From Methylomonas koyamae (GTDB lineage Bacteria; Pseudomonadota; Gammaproteobacteria; Methylococcales; Methylomonadaceae), in NCBI RefSeq assembly GCF_006483455.1, contig NZ_PPPU01000007.1, positions 1-64,000 of the forward strand: a stretch of DNA of 64,000 nucleotides. Reading direction: 5' to 3'. Shown here piece after piece: positions 8,807 through 19,700 of the stretch. The position numbers and the translations under genes are program-made. The stretch's first letter is position 1. The number at the start of each line of letters is the position of its first letter. The notes below the pieces were generated by a model. The model ran no database searches and had not been told where the DNA came from. It saw only the letters and a program-made list of their open reading frames with translations.

Positions 8807-9739
8807 ATGAGTTGGTTTGAGAAACTGGTTCCGTCTGCAATACGAACCGAATCGTCGCAAAAACGCACCACGGTACCGGAAGGCTTGTGGAACAAGTGTC
8901 CGCGTTGCGACGCGATACTGTTCAATGCCGAACTGGAAAAAAACTTCAGCGTGTGCCCCAAGTGCGAACACCATTTGCGGATTTCCGCACGCAAGCGGCT
9001 GAACATGTTTCTGGACGAAGACAATCGCCAGGAAATCGGTGCCGGTCTGAAACCGGCCGATCCGCTGAAATTCAAGGATAGCAAGCGGTACAAGGACCGG
9101 ATCAGTCAGGCGCAAAAACAAAGCAACGAAAACGACGCCCTGGTTGTAATGAAGGGCACTTTGAAAGGCTATCCGATTGTGGCGGCGGCCTTCGATTTCG
9201 GCTTTATGGGCGGCTCGATGGGCTCGGTAGTGGGCGAGCGTTTCGTGCGCGGCGTCAACGAAAGCCTGCGTAGCGGCGCCCCGTTCATTGTCTTCACCGC
9301 CAGCGGCGGCGCCAGGATGCAGGAGTCGTTGTTTTCCTTGTTTCAGATGACCAAAACCAGCGCAGCACTAACAAAACTGGCTGAGGCCGGCATTCCTTAT
9401 ATCTCCTTTATGACGGACCCGACAATGGGCGGGGTATCGGCCAGTTTGGCGATGTTGGGCGACATCAATGTGGCCGAGCCCGACGCGTTGATCGGATTCG
9501 CCGGGCCGCGCGTGATCGAACAGACGGTGCGGGAAAAGTTGCCGGAAGGTTTTCAGCGTAGCGAGTTTTTGCAGGAGCACGGCGCGATCGATATGATCAT
9601 TGATCGCCGGGAGATGCGCGATAAAATAGCCAGCATTCTGGCGATTTTACGCGAAGCCGCAACCGCCGTTGCGGCAACGAGCGAAACGGCCGATTCGAAT
9701 CCAGGCTCAGTCAGCGAAACCTTGCCGATAACAGACTAA
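8807..9739 (+). CDS. accD: Acetyl-CoA carboxylase carboxyltransferase beta subunit
   Basis: A 310-residue subunit of the carboxyltransferase half of acetyl-CoA carboxylase, which makes malonyl-CoA for fatty-acid synthesis with AccA. The N-terminal zinc ribbon is visible as CPRCDAILF and, fifteen residues on, CPKCEHH. The crotonase-fold part carries [36 protein letters not shown] and [16 protein letters not shown]. The C-terminus extends about 25 residues past the domain and is Ala/Ser-rich. A GCGGAG ribosome binding site precedes the ATG. The order trpBA-accD-folC recurs in proteobacteria. Confidence 0.97.
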   Translation: MSWFEKLVPSAIRTESSQKRTTVPEGLWNKCPRCDAILFNAELEKNFSVCPKCEHHLRISARKRLNMFLDEDNRQEIGAGLKPADPLKFKDSKRYKDRISQAQKQSNENDALVVMKGTLKGYPIVAAAFDFGFMGGSMGSVVGERFVRGVNESLRSGAPFIVFTASGGARMQESLFSLFQMTKTSAALTKLAEAGIPYISFMTDPTMGGVSASLAMLGDINVAEPDALIGFAGPRVIEQTVREKLPEGFQRSEFLQEHGAIDMIIDRREMRDKIASILAILREAATAVAATSETADSNPGSVSETLPITD

Positions 9740-9750
9740 AACCGGTCGAA

Positions 9751-11016
9751 ATGGCGCGTTTCGATTCACTGCAAGCTTGGCTGGCCTGGCAGGAACAATT
9801 ACATCCGCGCTCGATCGATTTAGGCTTGGCACGAGTTGCCGGCGTATACCGGCAGCTCAATCCGACCAGGCGTAAACCCTTGACCGTCACGGTCGGCGGC
9901 ACCAACGGCAAGGGCTCCTGCGTGGCATATCTGGAAGCAATCTACCGAGCCCAGGGCTATAAAGTCGGTGCCTACACATCGCCCCACATCCTGCGCTACA
10001 ACGAACGGATCCGTATAGACGGCCGTGCAGTTGACGATGCCGACATCTGCCGGGTATTTTCCCGAATCGATATGGCCCGCGGCGAAACCAGTCTGAGCTA
10101 TTTCGAATTCGGCACACTGGCGGCCTTGTGTTTGTTCGCCGAAGTCGATCTGGATGTACAGTTATTGGAAGTGGGTTTGGGCGGCAGGCTGGATGCGGTT
10201 AACATCGTCGATCCGGATGTTGCTCTGGTGACCACCATCGCCTTGGACCATGTCGATTGGTTGGGCAATACCGTCGAAGCGATAGGCCGGGAAAAAGCCG
10301 GCATTTTTCGGCAATCGGTGCCAGCCGTGATTGGCGATGCCGCGGCACCGGCTTCGTTACGGCAGGTGGCCGAGCAGATCGGTGCCGAGGTTTATCAATT
10401 GGACGAAGCCTTTGCTTACCAAAAATACGGTGAAACCTGGACTTGGCGTGCAGGCGATCGAGTCTACGCCGGTTTGCCGGCTCCGGCTTTTAAAGGTGAA
10501 CACCAATACCGGAATGCGGCGGCGGTGCTGATGGCGGTTTCGGCGTTGCAGGAGAACTTGCCGGTGGACGAGGCGGCGATCCGTGCCGGTTTGAACGCGG
10601 CCAAACTGCAGGGTCGGTTTCAGTTGATTCAGGGGGCGCCGCAGGTGTTGCTGGATGTCGGCCACAATCCGCAAGCGGTCGGTACCTTGATCGATTACCT
10701 GAGCGACTATTTTCCCGAAACCAGAATTCATGCCGTATTTGCCATGATGCGCGATAAAGACATCGGCAGCGTGTTGAAAATGATGCGGGCTAGGGTGGCC
10801 AAGTGGTATCTGGCTCCGCTCGACAATCCGCGCGCCGCCACGCCCGAATTGATCGAATCCCATTTCCGCCAGTTGCAGATGGCGAACTTCGAAAGCGGCT
10901 TCGCCGATTTTTCGGCCGCATTTGAAGCGGCGCGGGCCGCGGCCGGACCGGACGAGCTGGTTCTGGTGTTCGGCTCGTTTTTTCTGGTATCCGAATATTT
11001 GGCTAAATTTTCCTAG
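9751..11016 (+). CDS. folC: Folylpolyglutamate/dihydrofolate synthase
   Basis: A 421-residue Mur-ligase-type enzyme that adds glutamate to dihydropteroate and to folates. The ATP-binding loop GGTNGKGS is at residues 49-56, followed by YTSPHILRYNERIRI, the folate-site region, and LLEVGLGGRLDAVNIV with the metal-binding glutamate. The second domain contains LDVGHNPQA. Length and motif order match the family. It begins 11 bases after accD and is followed 11 bases later by the SPOR protein gene, fitting one operon. Confidence 0.96.
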   Translation: MARFDSLQAWLAWQEQLHPRSIDLGLARVAGVYRQLNPTRRKPLTVTVGGTNGKGSCVAYLEAIYRAQGYKVGAYTSPHILRYNERIRIDGRAVDDADICRVFSRIDMARGETSLSYFEFGTLAALCLFAEVDLDVQLLEVGLGGRLDAVNIVDPDVALVTTIALDHVDWLGNTVEAIGREKAGIFRQSVPAVIGDAAAPASLRQVAEQIGAEVYQLDEAFAYQKYGETWTWRAGDRVYAGLPAPAFKGEHQYRNAAAVLMAVSALQENLPVDEAAIRAGLNAAKLQGRFQLIQGAPQVLLDVGHNPQAVGTLIDYLSDYFPETRIHAVFAMMRDKDIGSVLKMMRARVAKWYLAPLDNPRAATPELIESHFRQLQMANFESGFADFSAAFEAARAAAGPDELVLVFGSFFLVSEYLAKFS

Positions 11017-11027
11017 AGGGGATCGTA

Positions 11028-11828
11028 ATGGATCAAGAATTGAAACAGCGATTGATTGGGGCGGCGGTAATCACTGCATTGGCCGCGATTTTCGTACCGA
11101 TGTTGTTCGACGACCCGATCGACGAAACCGGCAAAAATATCAGCGAACTGAAAATTCCCGAGCTGCCTGCCAAGACCCAGGATGTGGAAATCATGCCGCT
11201 TCCGGAAAAAACGGAAGATGTCGCTGAAGCGCCGGCTCCGGCCAGTACCGGAAAGCCCGTACCCAAGTTCGTTGAGGAAGGCGAAGCCGAGGCCGAATTC
11301 GAGGCGCCGAAACCGCAACTGAAACTAGGCGCGCGGGATACCGCGCCGATAACGCCGGCCGCGCCGCCGCCGCGGGCATTAGCGCCTGTCGAAGAAGAAC
11401 CGGCTGAGGCTGAAGATTTGCCGATAGCGCCAAAAACCACAAAACCTGTTGCCCCGGTTCAACCGTTGCCAGGGGTTGCACCGGTGCCGAAACCTTTGAA
11501 GCCTCTGGCAAAACCAGCCGAAGCGAAACCGGAACTGCAAACGCAGGCGCCGGTAGCGCCGCCAGCGATCAAGCCCGCCGCTCCGGCCGAGGAAACCAAT
11601 CGCTGGTATTTGCAGGTCGGTACCTTCAGTCAAAGAGCCAACGCCGCCAGTTTGCAAGAGAGTTTGAAGCAGCAGGGTTTTGCCGCGACGGTCAAAGAAG
11701 CCGCCGGCGATAAAGGCACGGTATTTAAAGTTCGGATCGGGCCCATCGTCGACAAAGCCAAAGCCCAGGCCGTCAAAGCCAAGTTGGCGCAGATCAACGT
11801 CAACAGCTTTGTCTCCGCCGACGAGTAA
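11028..11828 (+). CDS. dedD: SPOR-domain protein, DedD-like
   Basis: A 266-residue inner-membrane protein with a short cytoplasmic N-terminus, one membrane segment at about residues 9-27, a long Pro/Ala/Glu/Lys-rich periplasmic linker and a C-terminal SPOR domain from about residue 190 (NRWYLQVGTFSQ to the end). SPOR domains bind denuded peptidoglycan glycan strands at the division septum. In E. coli dedD sits in the same place between folC and cvpA, which supports the assignment. The linker is low-complexity and longer than the domain itself. Confidence 0.88.
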   Translation: MDQELKQRLIGAAVITALAAIFVPMLFDDPIDETGKNISELKIPELPAKTQDVEIMPLPEKTEDVAEAPAPASTGKPVPKFVEEGEAEAEFEAPKPQLKLGARDTAPITPAAPPPRALAPVEEEPAEAEDLPIAPKTTKPVAPVQPLPGVAPVPKPLKPLAKPAEAKPELQTQAPVAPPAIKPAAPAEETNRWYLQVGTFSQRANAASLQESLKQQGFAATVKEAAGDKGTVFKVRIGPIVDKAKAQAVKAKLAQINVNSFVSADE

Positions 11829-11860
11829 ATTTTGCGTACGGATCGATAGATCTCTGAACG

Positions 11861-12379
11861 ATGCCGGACTTGGTTGCTTGGGACAAGCTGCTGTGGGTTG
11901 ATTACACCATTATCGCCATCATATCGATGTCGGCGGTGATGGGTTTGGTGCGCGGTTTTATCAAGGAAGCTTTCGCGTTGGTGCTGTGGATTGCGGCGGT
12001 GTGGGTGGCGACCCATTACAGCCGTGAGCTTGCGGTGTTGCTGCAAACCACAATCACCTATCCGTCGGCCCGCATCGCCGCGAGTTTCGGCTTGCTGTTT
12101 TTCGCGACTTTAATATTGGGCAGCCTGATCAGTTTTCTGTTGAGCCAATTGATCGAAAAAACCGGCTTGAGCGGCAGCGACCGCCTGCTCGGCATGTTGT
12201 TCGGCATTGCCCGCGGGGCCGTGCTGGTTTCCATTCTGGTGATTCTGGCCGGGGTCACACCATTGCCGGAAGATCCGTGGTGGAAACAATCCGTTCTCAT
12301 TCCTCCGTTTCAAGCCTTGGCGGTCTGGTTGAAAACCCAGATGCCGGCGGGCTTGGCGGATTACATTCATTATCGATAA
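11861..12379 (+). CDS. cvpA: CvpA family membrane protein
   Basis: A 172-residue inner-membrane protein with about four hydrophobic segments, named after its need for colicin V production in E. coli; its actual role is unclear. The pattern WVDYTIIAIISMSAVMGLVRG near the N-terminus and DRLLGMLFGIARGAVLV near residue 110 are characteristic. It lies directly before purF, as in E. coli, and is probably transcribed with it. Confidence 0.92.
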   Translation: MPDLVAWDKLLWVDYTIIAIISMSAVMGLVRGFIKEAFALVLWIAAVWVATHYSRELAVLLQTTITYPSARIAASFGLLFFATLILGSLISFLLSQLIEKTGLSGSDRLLGMLFGIARGAVLVSILVILAGVTPLPEDPWWKQSVLIPPFQALAVWLKTQMPAGLADYIHYR

Positions 12380-12391
12380 TCCGGATCAGCT

Positions 12392-13900
12392 ATGTGTGGT
12401 ATTGCCGCTATTGTTTCCAATCAAAGTGTTAACCAGGACCTGTACGATGCGCTGACGGTGTTGCAGCACCGCGGCCAGGATGCTGCCGGTATAGTCACCT
12501 GCGAAGGCGGCCGTTTGCATCTGCGCAAAGACAACGGTTTGGCCAGAGACGTGTTTTCAACCGAACAAATGATGAAGTTGAAAGGCAACATGGGCATTGC
12601 GCACGTGCGTTATCCGACCGCCGGTTGCACCAGTTCGGCCGAGGCGCAACCGTTTTACGTCAATTCGCCGTTCGGCCTGACCTTGGCCCACAACGGCAAT
12701 CTGACCAATACCGAAGAACTGAAGCGCCAAGTGTTCGTCGACGACCAGCGCCATATCAATACCGATTCCGATTCGGAAGTGTTACTGAATGTGTTCGCTC
12801 ACGAATTGCAGCAGTTCGGCAAATTGCGCTTGACGGTAGAGGATGTGTTTCAAGCCGTTAGCGCCGTGCATAAACGTTGCCGCGGCGCTTATGCGGTGGT
12901 GGTGATGATTGCCGGCTTCGGCGTATTGGGTTTTCGCGATCCGCACGGCATCAGACCGATCGTGTTCGGCGAACGCAAAACCGAGGATGGCGTCGATTAC
13001 ATGATTGCCTCGGAGAGCGTCGCACTGGATGTATTGGATTTTCGTTTGATCCGCGATTTGGCACCGGGCGAAGCCGTGTTCATCGAGGCTTCCGGCACAT
13101 TGCATACCCGCCAGTGTGCCGAGGTCACTGATCATTGCCCGTGTATCTTCGAATATGTCTATTTCGCTCGGCCGGATTCGATCATCGACAACATTTCGGT
13201 TTATAAGGCAAGGATGCGGATGGGCAAAAAATTGGCGTTAAAAATTCTGCGCGAATGGCCGGACCACGATATCGACGTGGTGATTCCGATTCCGGACACC
13301 AGTCGTACCGCCGCTTCGCAAATCGCCCATGACTTGGGTGTGAAGTTTCGCGAAGGCTTTATGAAAAATCGTTACATCGGCCGCACCTTCATCATGCCCG
13401 GCCAGAAGCTGCGCAAAAAGTCGGTAAAACAAAAGCTGAACGCGATTTCGTTGGAATTCGACGGTAAAAACGTGTTGTTGGTGGACGACTCCATTGTGCG
13501 CGGCACCACCTCGGAGCAGATTATTCAGATGGCGCGCGACGCCGGTGCCAAAAAGGTGTATTTTGCCTCCGCGGCGCCGCCGGTGCGTTATCCGAACGTC
13601 TACGGCATCGATATGCCGGCCGCGCATGAGTTGATTGCCCACGACCGAAGTGAAGCCGAGGTGTGCAAAGCACTGGGTGCCGATAAACTGATTTACCAGG
13701 ATCTCGACGATTTGATCGAAGCGGTAGGTCGCGGTAATCCTAAGATCAAACATTTCGATACCTCTTGCTTCAGCCACGATTATGTCACTGGCGACATAGA
13801 CGACGCCTACTTGGCGAGAATCGAAGCCTTGCGCAACGACCACGCCCAGGAGCAACGCAACAGCAGCAGTTTTATCATCGAAATGCAGGTGGCGAAATAA
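12392..13900 (+). CDS. purF: Amidophosphoribosyltransferase
   Basis: A 502-residue enzyme for the first committed step of purine synthesis, using glutamine and PRPP to form phosphoribosylamine. Cys2 after the initiator methionine is the glutaminase nucleophile (MCGIAAIV). The Ntn-hydrolase glutaminase domain runs to about residue 230 with [19 protein letters not shown] and LAHNGNLTN. The phosphoribosyltransferase domain carries the PRPP motif [14 protein letters not shown] near residue 365 and [17 protein letters not shown]. The metZ start follows after one base, a common proteobacterial pairing. Confidence 0.97.
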   Translation: MCGIAAIVSNQSVNQDLYDALTVLQHRGQDAAGIVTCEGGRLHLRKDNGLARDVFSTEQMMKLKGNMGIAHVRYPTAGCTSSAEAQPFYVNSPFGLTLAHNGNLTNTEELKRQVFVDDQRHINTDSDSEVLLNVFAHELQQFGKLRLTVEDVFQAVSAVHKRCRGAYAVVVMIAGFGVLGFRDPHGIRPIVFGERKTEDGVDYMIASESVALDVLDFRLIRDLAPGEAVFIEASGTLHTRQCAEVTDHCPCIFEYVYFARPDSIIDNISVYKARMRMGKKLALKILREWPDHDIDVVIPIPDTSRTAASQIAHDLGVKFREGFMKNRYIGRTFIMPGQKLRKKSVKQKLNAISLEFDGKNVLLVDDSIVRGTTSEQIIQMARDAGAKKVYFASAAPPVRYPNVYGIDMPAAHELIAHDRSEAEVCKALGADKLIYQDLDDLIEAVGRGNPKIKHFDTSCFSHDYVTGDIDDAYLARIEALRNDHAQEQRNSSSFIIEMQVAK

Positions 13901-13901
13901 T

Positions 13902-15092
13902 ATGAGTCAACCGGATTGGCAGGATTTTGCCGCAGAAACCCAAGCCATACGCGCCGGCCAGCATCGGACTCACGAGGCTGAGCACAGCATGCCGATTTTT
14001 GCGACCTCCAGCTATGTGTTCGGCTCGGCCGAGGAAGCGTCGCTCAAATTCACCGGCCAGTTGCCCGGCAACATTTATTCGCGCTTTACCAACCCGACAG
14101 TCGCGGCCTTCCAGGAGCGTCTGGCGCTAATGGAAAAAGGCGAGCGCTGTCTGGCGTTTGCGTCAGGAATGGCGGCGATCATGGCGGTAGGGATGGCTTT
14201 ATTGAAGGCCGGCGACCATGTGGTGTGTTCGCGTAGCGTATTCGGTAACACGGTCCTGGCTTTTCAAAATTATTTCGGCAAATTCGGAGTCGAGACCGAT
14301 TTCGTCAGTTTGACCGATCCTGCCGCTTGGGAAGCGGCCATCAAGCCCAATACCCGGTTTCTGTTTCTGGAAACGCCGTCGAATCCGCTGATCGAAATTG
14401 CCGATATCCGGGCTTTGGCCGATATCGCCCATCGACACGGTTGTCTGTTGGTGGTGGACAACGTGTTTTGCACGCCGATTTTGCAGCAGCCGCTGGCGTT
14501 GGGCGCAGATATCGTGGTGCATTCGACGACCAAGTATATTGACGGTCAGGGACGCTGCGTTGGCGGCGCGGTGGTCGCCAACAACGAGATCATCGAAAAG
14601 CAGGTCTACCCCTATCTGCGTACCGGCGGCGCAACGCTGAGTCCGTTCAACGCCTGGGTGTTTTTGGGCGGTTTGGAAACGCTGGCGATTCGGATGAAAG
14701 CGCATTGCGACAGCGCCTTTGCCCTGGCCCAATGGCTGGAACAGCAGGACGCCGTCGCCAAGGTGCATTATCCGGGGTTGGCGTCTCACGCCCAGCACGA
14801 ACTGGCCAAGCGTCAGCAAAGCCATTTCGGCGCGGTAGTCAGTTTCGAACTAAAGGGCGGCAAGGCAGAAGCCTGGCGTTTGATTGATGCGACGCGGATG
14901 CTGTCGATAACGGCTAATCTGGGCGACGTCAAAACCACAATTACGCATCCGGCTACGACCACTCACGGCCGGCTATCGCCGGAGGCCCGCGCCGAAGCGG
15001 GGATTAAGGACAGTCTGGTGCGGATCTCGGTCGGTCTGGAAAATCTCGACGACATCAAGGCCGATTTGGCGGTCGGTTTGGGTTTGGTCTGA
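13902..15092 (+). CDS. metZ: O-succinylhomoserine sulfhydrylase
   Basis: A 396-residue PLP enzyme of the Cys/Met metabolism family that forms homocysteine directly from activated homoserine and sulfide. The PLP lysine is Lys211 in HSTTKYIDGQGR; the segments NIYSRFTNPTV, LAFASGMAA and FLETPSNPL are typical. Placement after purF is the usual one for metZ in proteobacteria and favours this over MetB or MetY. The start is one base after the purF stop, so translation is likely coupled. It closes the plus-strand biosynthetic block. Confidence 0.93.
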   Translation: MSQPDWQDFAAETQAIRAGQHRTHEAEHSMPIFATSSYVFGSAEEASLKFTGQLPGNIYSRFTNPTVAAFQERLALMEKGERCLAFASGMAAIMAVGMALLKAGDHVVCSRSVFGNTVLAFQNYFGKFGVETDFVSLTDPAAWEAAIKPNTRFLFLETPSNPLIEIADIRALADIAHRHGCLLVVDNVFCTPILQQPLALGADIVVHSTTKYIDGQGRCVGGAVVANNEIIEKQVYPYLRTGGATLSPFNAWVFLGGLETLAIRMKAHCDSAFALAQWLEQQDAVAKVHYPGLASHAQHELAKRQQSHFGAVVSFELKGGKAEAWRLIDATRMLSITANLGDVKTTITHPATTTHGRLSPEARAEAGIKDSLVRISVGLENLDDIKADLAVGLGLV

Positions 15093-15167
15093 AACACGGG
15101 GCCGGGCGGGCGAACGTTGAGCCAAAAATAAGCTATCTTTGTCGGACATTCCTTAGAGATTTCGAGC

Positions 15168-15746
15168 ATGTTTCAGGATAGAAAAGAATACCGAAAAAAC
15201 TTTAATGCCGAAGGTAGGCTGTACGTGGGCGGCGAGACGCTGCAGATCAATTGCTACGATGTTTCGCTGAACGGCGCGATGCTTGAGGTTGCGCCTGGCG
15301 ATTTGTTGACGACTATTCGGGATTTCGAAGTTCTGTTGGAACAAAGCCGGCGCGCGGAAATTTTTGTCGCCGAGTTGCAGTTGGCCGGTGAGGTTGACAT
15401 TGTCTGGGTCAAGCGCGATCGCAACCGCATAATGATGGGTCTGGAGTTTCGCGACGTAGTACACAACGCCCAAAAACTGTGGCGCAAGCGCCGCGGATAC
15501 CGCAAGGCCGAACATTTTAAGGCGGAGTTATTCGTCGACAAGGAACGTTTTTTGGTGGAAGGGCTAGACCGCTCGGTGGAAGGCATGTGTCTGAAACTGG
15601 CCGGCAATTCGCCAGCCATCAAAATCAACGCTCCGGTCAAAGTGCAGTGTCCAGAGTTGGGCTTGAGCGCGTTGGGCAAAATCGTCTGGTACGACAGTAA
15701 CGAAATCAGCACCCGCATCGGTCTGCAGTTAGTCACTATCCGCTAA
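15168..15746 (+). CDS. Protein with two PilZ-like domains
   Basis: A 192-residue soluble protein that appears to be two PilZ halves in tandem. The first carries RKEYRKNF at residues 5-12 and DVSLNGAML near residue 32, which together give the RxxxR and DxSxxG c-di-GMP-binding pattern. The second has RRGYRKAEHF near residue 110 and LDRSVEGMCLKL near residue 137, a slightly altered version of the same pattern. PilZ domains act as c-di-GMP receptors. The gene stands alone between metZ and a convergent glutaredoxin gene, so the output is unknown. Confidence 0.85.
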   Translation: MFQDRKEYRKNFNAEGRLYVGGETLQINCYDVSLNGAMLEVAPGDLLTTIRDFEVLLEQSRRAEIFVAELQLAGEVDIVWVKRDRNRIMMGLEFRDVVHNAQKLWRKRRGYRKAEHFKAELFVDKERFLVEGLDRSVEGMCLKLAGNSPAIKINAPVKVQCPELGLSALGKIVWYDSNEISTRIGLQLVTIR

Positions 15747-15778
15747 AATGCCCGGCCCGAACAGGGCTCGCTTTAGTT

Positions 15779-16033
15779 TCAATCCCGCAGTAGCGGATCC
15801 AGCTCCTGATTTTTGTCCAGCGCTTGCAAGTCGTCAAATCCGCCGATGTGGCGATTGCCGATGAATATCTGCGGCACCGTGCGGCGTTGGGTTTTCTCGA
15901 TCATCTGTTCTCTCAAGCCCGGCTCGGCATCGACGTTAATTTCGGTGTAACCGGCTCCTTTACGCTCCAGCAAGCGTTTCGCCATCGTGCAATAAGGACA
16001 AATTTTGGTGGTGTAGATGATGATTTCCGGCAT
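15779..16033 (-). CDS. grxC: Glutaredoxin 3
   Basis: An 84-residue dithiol glutaredoxin that reduces protein disulfides or glutathionylated proteins with glutathione. The active site is CPYC at residues 12-15, followed by the cis-proline loop RTVPQIFIG and the glutathione-binding IGGFDDL. Length and sequence match GrxC. It lies downstream of a class II aldolase-like gene on the same strand, 35 bases apart, and converges with the PilZ gene. Confidence 0.95.
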   Translation of the reverse strand: MPEIIIYTTKICPYCTMAKRLLERKGAGYTEINVDAEPGLREQMIEKTQRRTVPQIFIGNRHIGGFDDLQALDKNQELDPLLRD

Positions 16034-16068
16034 GATAAAAATTAATAAATGCTAATAAAGCTGGCATT

Positions 16069-16722
16069 CTAGCGGCCCGACTGGTTTTGCTCAAGCGCTA
16101 AGGCCATGGCCAGCCGAGCAATCAATAACTCTGCTGCTTGCTGCAGGGAGGCGCCGTAGGCGACGACGCCGTCCAGGTGCCCGAGCATGGCAAATATGCC
16201 GTGGTCGACGCTCCCAGAATTCCGCAATAGGGTTGCCACGGCGTCGGCCATCTCCGGGGTACCGTAGGGTACCTGCGCGGCGGTATGCGCCAGCTGCAAA
16301 TTTGCGGTATTGTGCCAAATTTCCGGGCAATGCACGTGGATGACGGCCTGCACCCGCGGCAACAGCTGGTAGATCACCGCGTGAGTCAAAGCTTCCGAAG
16401 AGGGTTGGGCCGGGCCTAAAGACTGCAGCCGATTCTGCTGTGGCGACGCCGCCATGACCCAGGCGTAATGTTCCGGGCCGAGCTGGGGCAGATCGCCGGT
16501 CTGGGTGGCGGATACCAAAAAGCCGTTCTCGCCGGGAACCCGACGGCTACTGATGTTGCCGAAACCGAGGCCATCGTATTTGCCGGCGATGCGACCTATC
16601 AAACCGAGGCGATACATAATGTCGCGCCAAGCATTGATCGCGGGCAGATCGCTGTCTGCGGGCAGTGCTTGGTATTGGTGGTCGAGACGGTATTTGATCA
16701 CGCCTTCGCGATCGTTAAGCAT
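16069..16722 (-). CDS. Class II aldolase/adducin-family protein
   Basis: A 217-residue protein of the class II aldolase/adducin fold, which includes zinc-dependent fuculose-phosphate-type aldolases and the dehydratase MtnB. The region GLGFGNISSR near residue 52 and the metal-binding HVHCPE near residue 128 are clear. A further histidine occurs in MLGHLDGVVAYG, in the position of the third metal ligand. The substrate cannot be named; no methionine-salvage or deoxysugar genes are adjacent. It is divergent from the large mechanosensitive channel gene with only 46 bases between the starts. Confidence 0.78.
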   Translation of the reverse strand: MLNDREGVIKYRLDHQYQALPADSDLPAINAWRDIMYRLGLIGRIAGKYDGLGFGNISSRRVPGENGFLVSATQTGDLPQLGPEHYAWVMAASPQQNRLQSLGPAQPSSEALTHAVIYQLLPRVQAVIHVHCPEIWHNTANLQLAHTAAQVPYGTPEMADAVATLLRNSGSVDHGIFAMLGHLDGVVAYGASLQQAAELLIARLAMALALEQNQSGR

Positions 16723-16768
16723 AGGAACTCCAGCCGGCTATTTTGTTTTACGCTGATTACACTAACTC

Positions 16769-19700
16769 ATGAACTTCAATTTTTTGCTGCATAGCCTGTT
16801 TTTTTTATTGATGTTGTTGGCGGGCGATGCCTTTTCGGCCGCAGCTGCGCCGGCTACGGCCATCAAAGCCGTGACCCGGGCCGATATTCAGCAGCGGGTG
16901 CAATCGATCAAGGACAAGCAAAATCTGGCCGAAGAGATCAAGAACCGGATTTTGGCCGCCTACCGCGAAAGCGACGACAATTTGAGCGAGGCCGAAGCTC
17001 AGGATGCCCAAGCCGATTCCTTCAAGCAGGCGTTGAGTTTGTATCCGGTCGTTGCCAAACAAATCGCCGGCCAGATTGCCGAAGCGGAAAACAACTTAAA
17101 AAATCGCAAAGCGGAAAAGTTGGCGCTATTTCCGACCGACGAACTGGAGCAGCGCTTAATTATCGAAAAGACCCGTCTCAGCGATCTGGATGCCGAAATC
17201 AGCCGGATCGAAGCGCAAATCGGCGAACTAAATAGCCGGCCGCAACTGATTCGGGAAAAAATTGCCGAAATCAAAAACAAGCAGGCATCCAGTTTACAGG
17301 AGCAACAAAGTTTGGTCGCGCGCGCCGCCGACAGTCTCTACGAGCGCGAAGCCCGCCAAATCCAACTGGATACCCGGATTCGCCTGTTGAACAGCAGTTT
17401 GAAAACGCTGGAGCTGGAAAACATCAGCAGCCCGCTCCGGTTGCAGGTCGAAAAGGACCGGATGCATCTGGCGTCGTTGCAACGGGAGTTGGAAGCTCTG
17501 ACCATTGCCGATCTGGATAATTTTTTATTGGATCGGCGCCAGCAGCAAATTGACAAGGAGCAGGCCGAATTGGCGCAGGCGGAGAGAGAAGCCGAAAGCA
17601 AGCATCCGCTGATTAGAGCTGCAACCAAGCAGAACATGCAATACAACCGCAAGCTGCAGGACATCAATAAAAACATGGAGCAGTACCTGCTGCAAAAAAC
17701 CGAGATCGATACCCGCGGCAAACAACTGGAAAAAGACTTTCAAAGCGCCGAGCAAAAAATCAATCTCGCCGGTTTGAGTCCGGCCTTGGGCAACCTGCTG
17801 CGGGAACAGCGTCGTAACGTGCCGCAGCGAAAGCAGTTTGCCCATTTGAACGACGATATCCAGGCGCAAATTGCGCTGGCGAGTTTGGAAATGTTCAAAC
17901 TGGATGAGGCGAAGAAAGCGTTGGCCGATGTCAACCAAGTGTTACTGGATCAAATCGGCCAGTTGCCGGCGGAGACGGACGACGCGGAGAAATTGCGGAT
18001 TCGTACCGAATTGCGCATGTTGTTGAACGACCGCAAAGATTTGGTGATGCGGCTGGCCGCCAGTTATAACGACTACGGCCGCTTACTCGGCGACGTCGAT
18101 TTCAGTTTGCAACAAATGCTGGGCGTGGCCGACAAATTCAGTGCCTATCTCGACCAGCGCTTGCTGTGGGTGCCCAGCGCGCCGGTGATCGACAAGCATT
18201 ATTTGAAGGATATTATCTCGTCGTTGACCTGGTTTCTGAATCCGGGCAATTGGCTGCGGGTGGCCGCCGATTTTGCCGAGAGCATCGCGAATTATCCGAT
18301 GTTAGCGCTGGTCGGTTTGGGGATAGTGGTCCTGCATTGGCGTTTTCGCTTGAATCTTAAACTCAAGCTGGGGCGCTTGCTGGTCAAAAATCCGATAGGC
18401 CATAGTTTCGGCGAGATTCTATCCGGCATGGGATATTTGATGCTGCTGTCTTTATACGGCGGGTTATTAATGGCCTGGATCGGTGGCGTATTGTTATTGA
18501 ACGCCCGCGCCGATTTTTTCAGCCACGCCTTCGCCGAGGGGATGGTCGTTACAGCCGTATCGTTGTTTGTCGTACAGTTTTTCTTTCGCCTGTTCAAACC
18601 CGGCGGTATCGCCGAAACCCTTTTCCATTGGCCGGAGCATGCCACCAGTCTGCTTTACGGCCAAATGAAATGGGCCCGGTTTTTGTTGCTGCCAGCCATA
18701 TTCATTATGTCGATGACCGGGAGCGACTTGTTTTCCGAACACAGCTATGCCTTGGGGCGTAGCGCGCTGATTGCGATGATGCTGACCTTTAGCTACGTCT
18801 TTCACCGTTTGACGCAGCCGCAAACCGGGCTGGGTCGCTATTTTTACCAACACTCGGAGGGTTGGGTCAGTCGGTTGCGTTACGTCTGGTATGCGATTGC
18901 GGTACTGACGCCGCTGGCGATTATCGGCTTCGCGGTGGCTGGCTATTTCCAAAGTGCGTTGGAGTTGGAACAAAAGCTGATCGACAGTCTGCGATTGGTG
19001 TTTTTCGTCTCATTGTTCCAGGCTTTGGTGTTACGTTGGTTGCGAAATACCGAGCGGCGTCTGGCGCTGCAAAATGCCCGCCAAAAGCGCAAACAGACCG
19101 AACAGGCGGCAGCCGCGACCGGCACCGAGCCGGCGATTCCGTTGGAAGATGAATTGTTGGACATCTCCAAAATCAACCAGCAGGGCCATAAATTTTTGAC
19201 CACGATAACCGGCGTGTTGCTCGTGGTTGGTGCTTGGCTGATCTGGAGCGATATCCTGCCGGCATTTTCGGTGTTCGACCAAATCGTGTTGTGGCAGCAC
19301 GCCCAAATCGTCGACGGCAAGGAGGCTCTGCAGCCGATCACGTTGATCAATCTCCTGCTGTGTTTGCTGTATATCGGACTGGCGTTTTTGTTCGTCGGCA
19401 ATTTTCCAACCTTGGTCGACTTGGCTACAGCCGGTAAATTCGCCATGACCGCCGGCGGCCGCTACGCCCTGATTCAGTTGGTGCGTTACAGTTTGGTTTC
19501 GATTGCCTTTTTGGCTGTCGCCAACGAGCTTGGCGGCAGCTGGTCGCAGGTGCAATGGTTGGTAGCGGCGCTCAGCGTGGGTTTGGGTTTCGGTTTGCAG
19601 GAGATCTTCGCCAATATGGTGTCGGGCATTATCCTGTTGTTCGAACGGCCAATTCGGGTCGGTGATACCGTTACCGTGGGCGACGTTACCGGCCGGGTCA

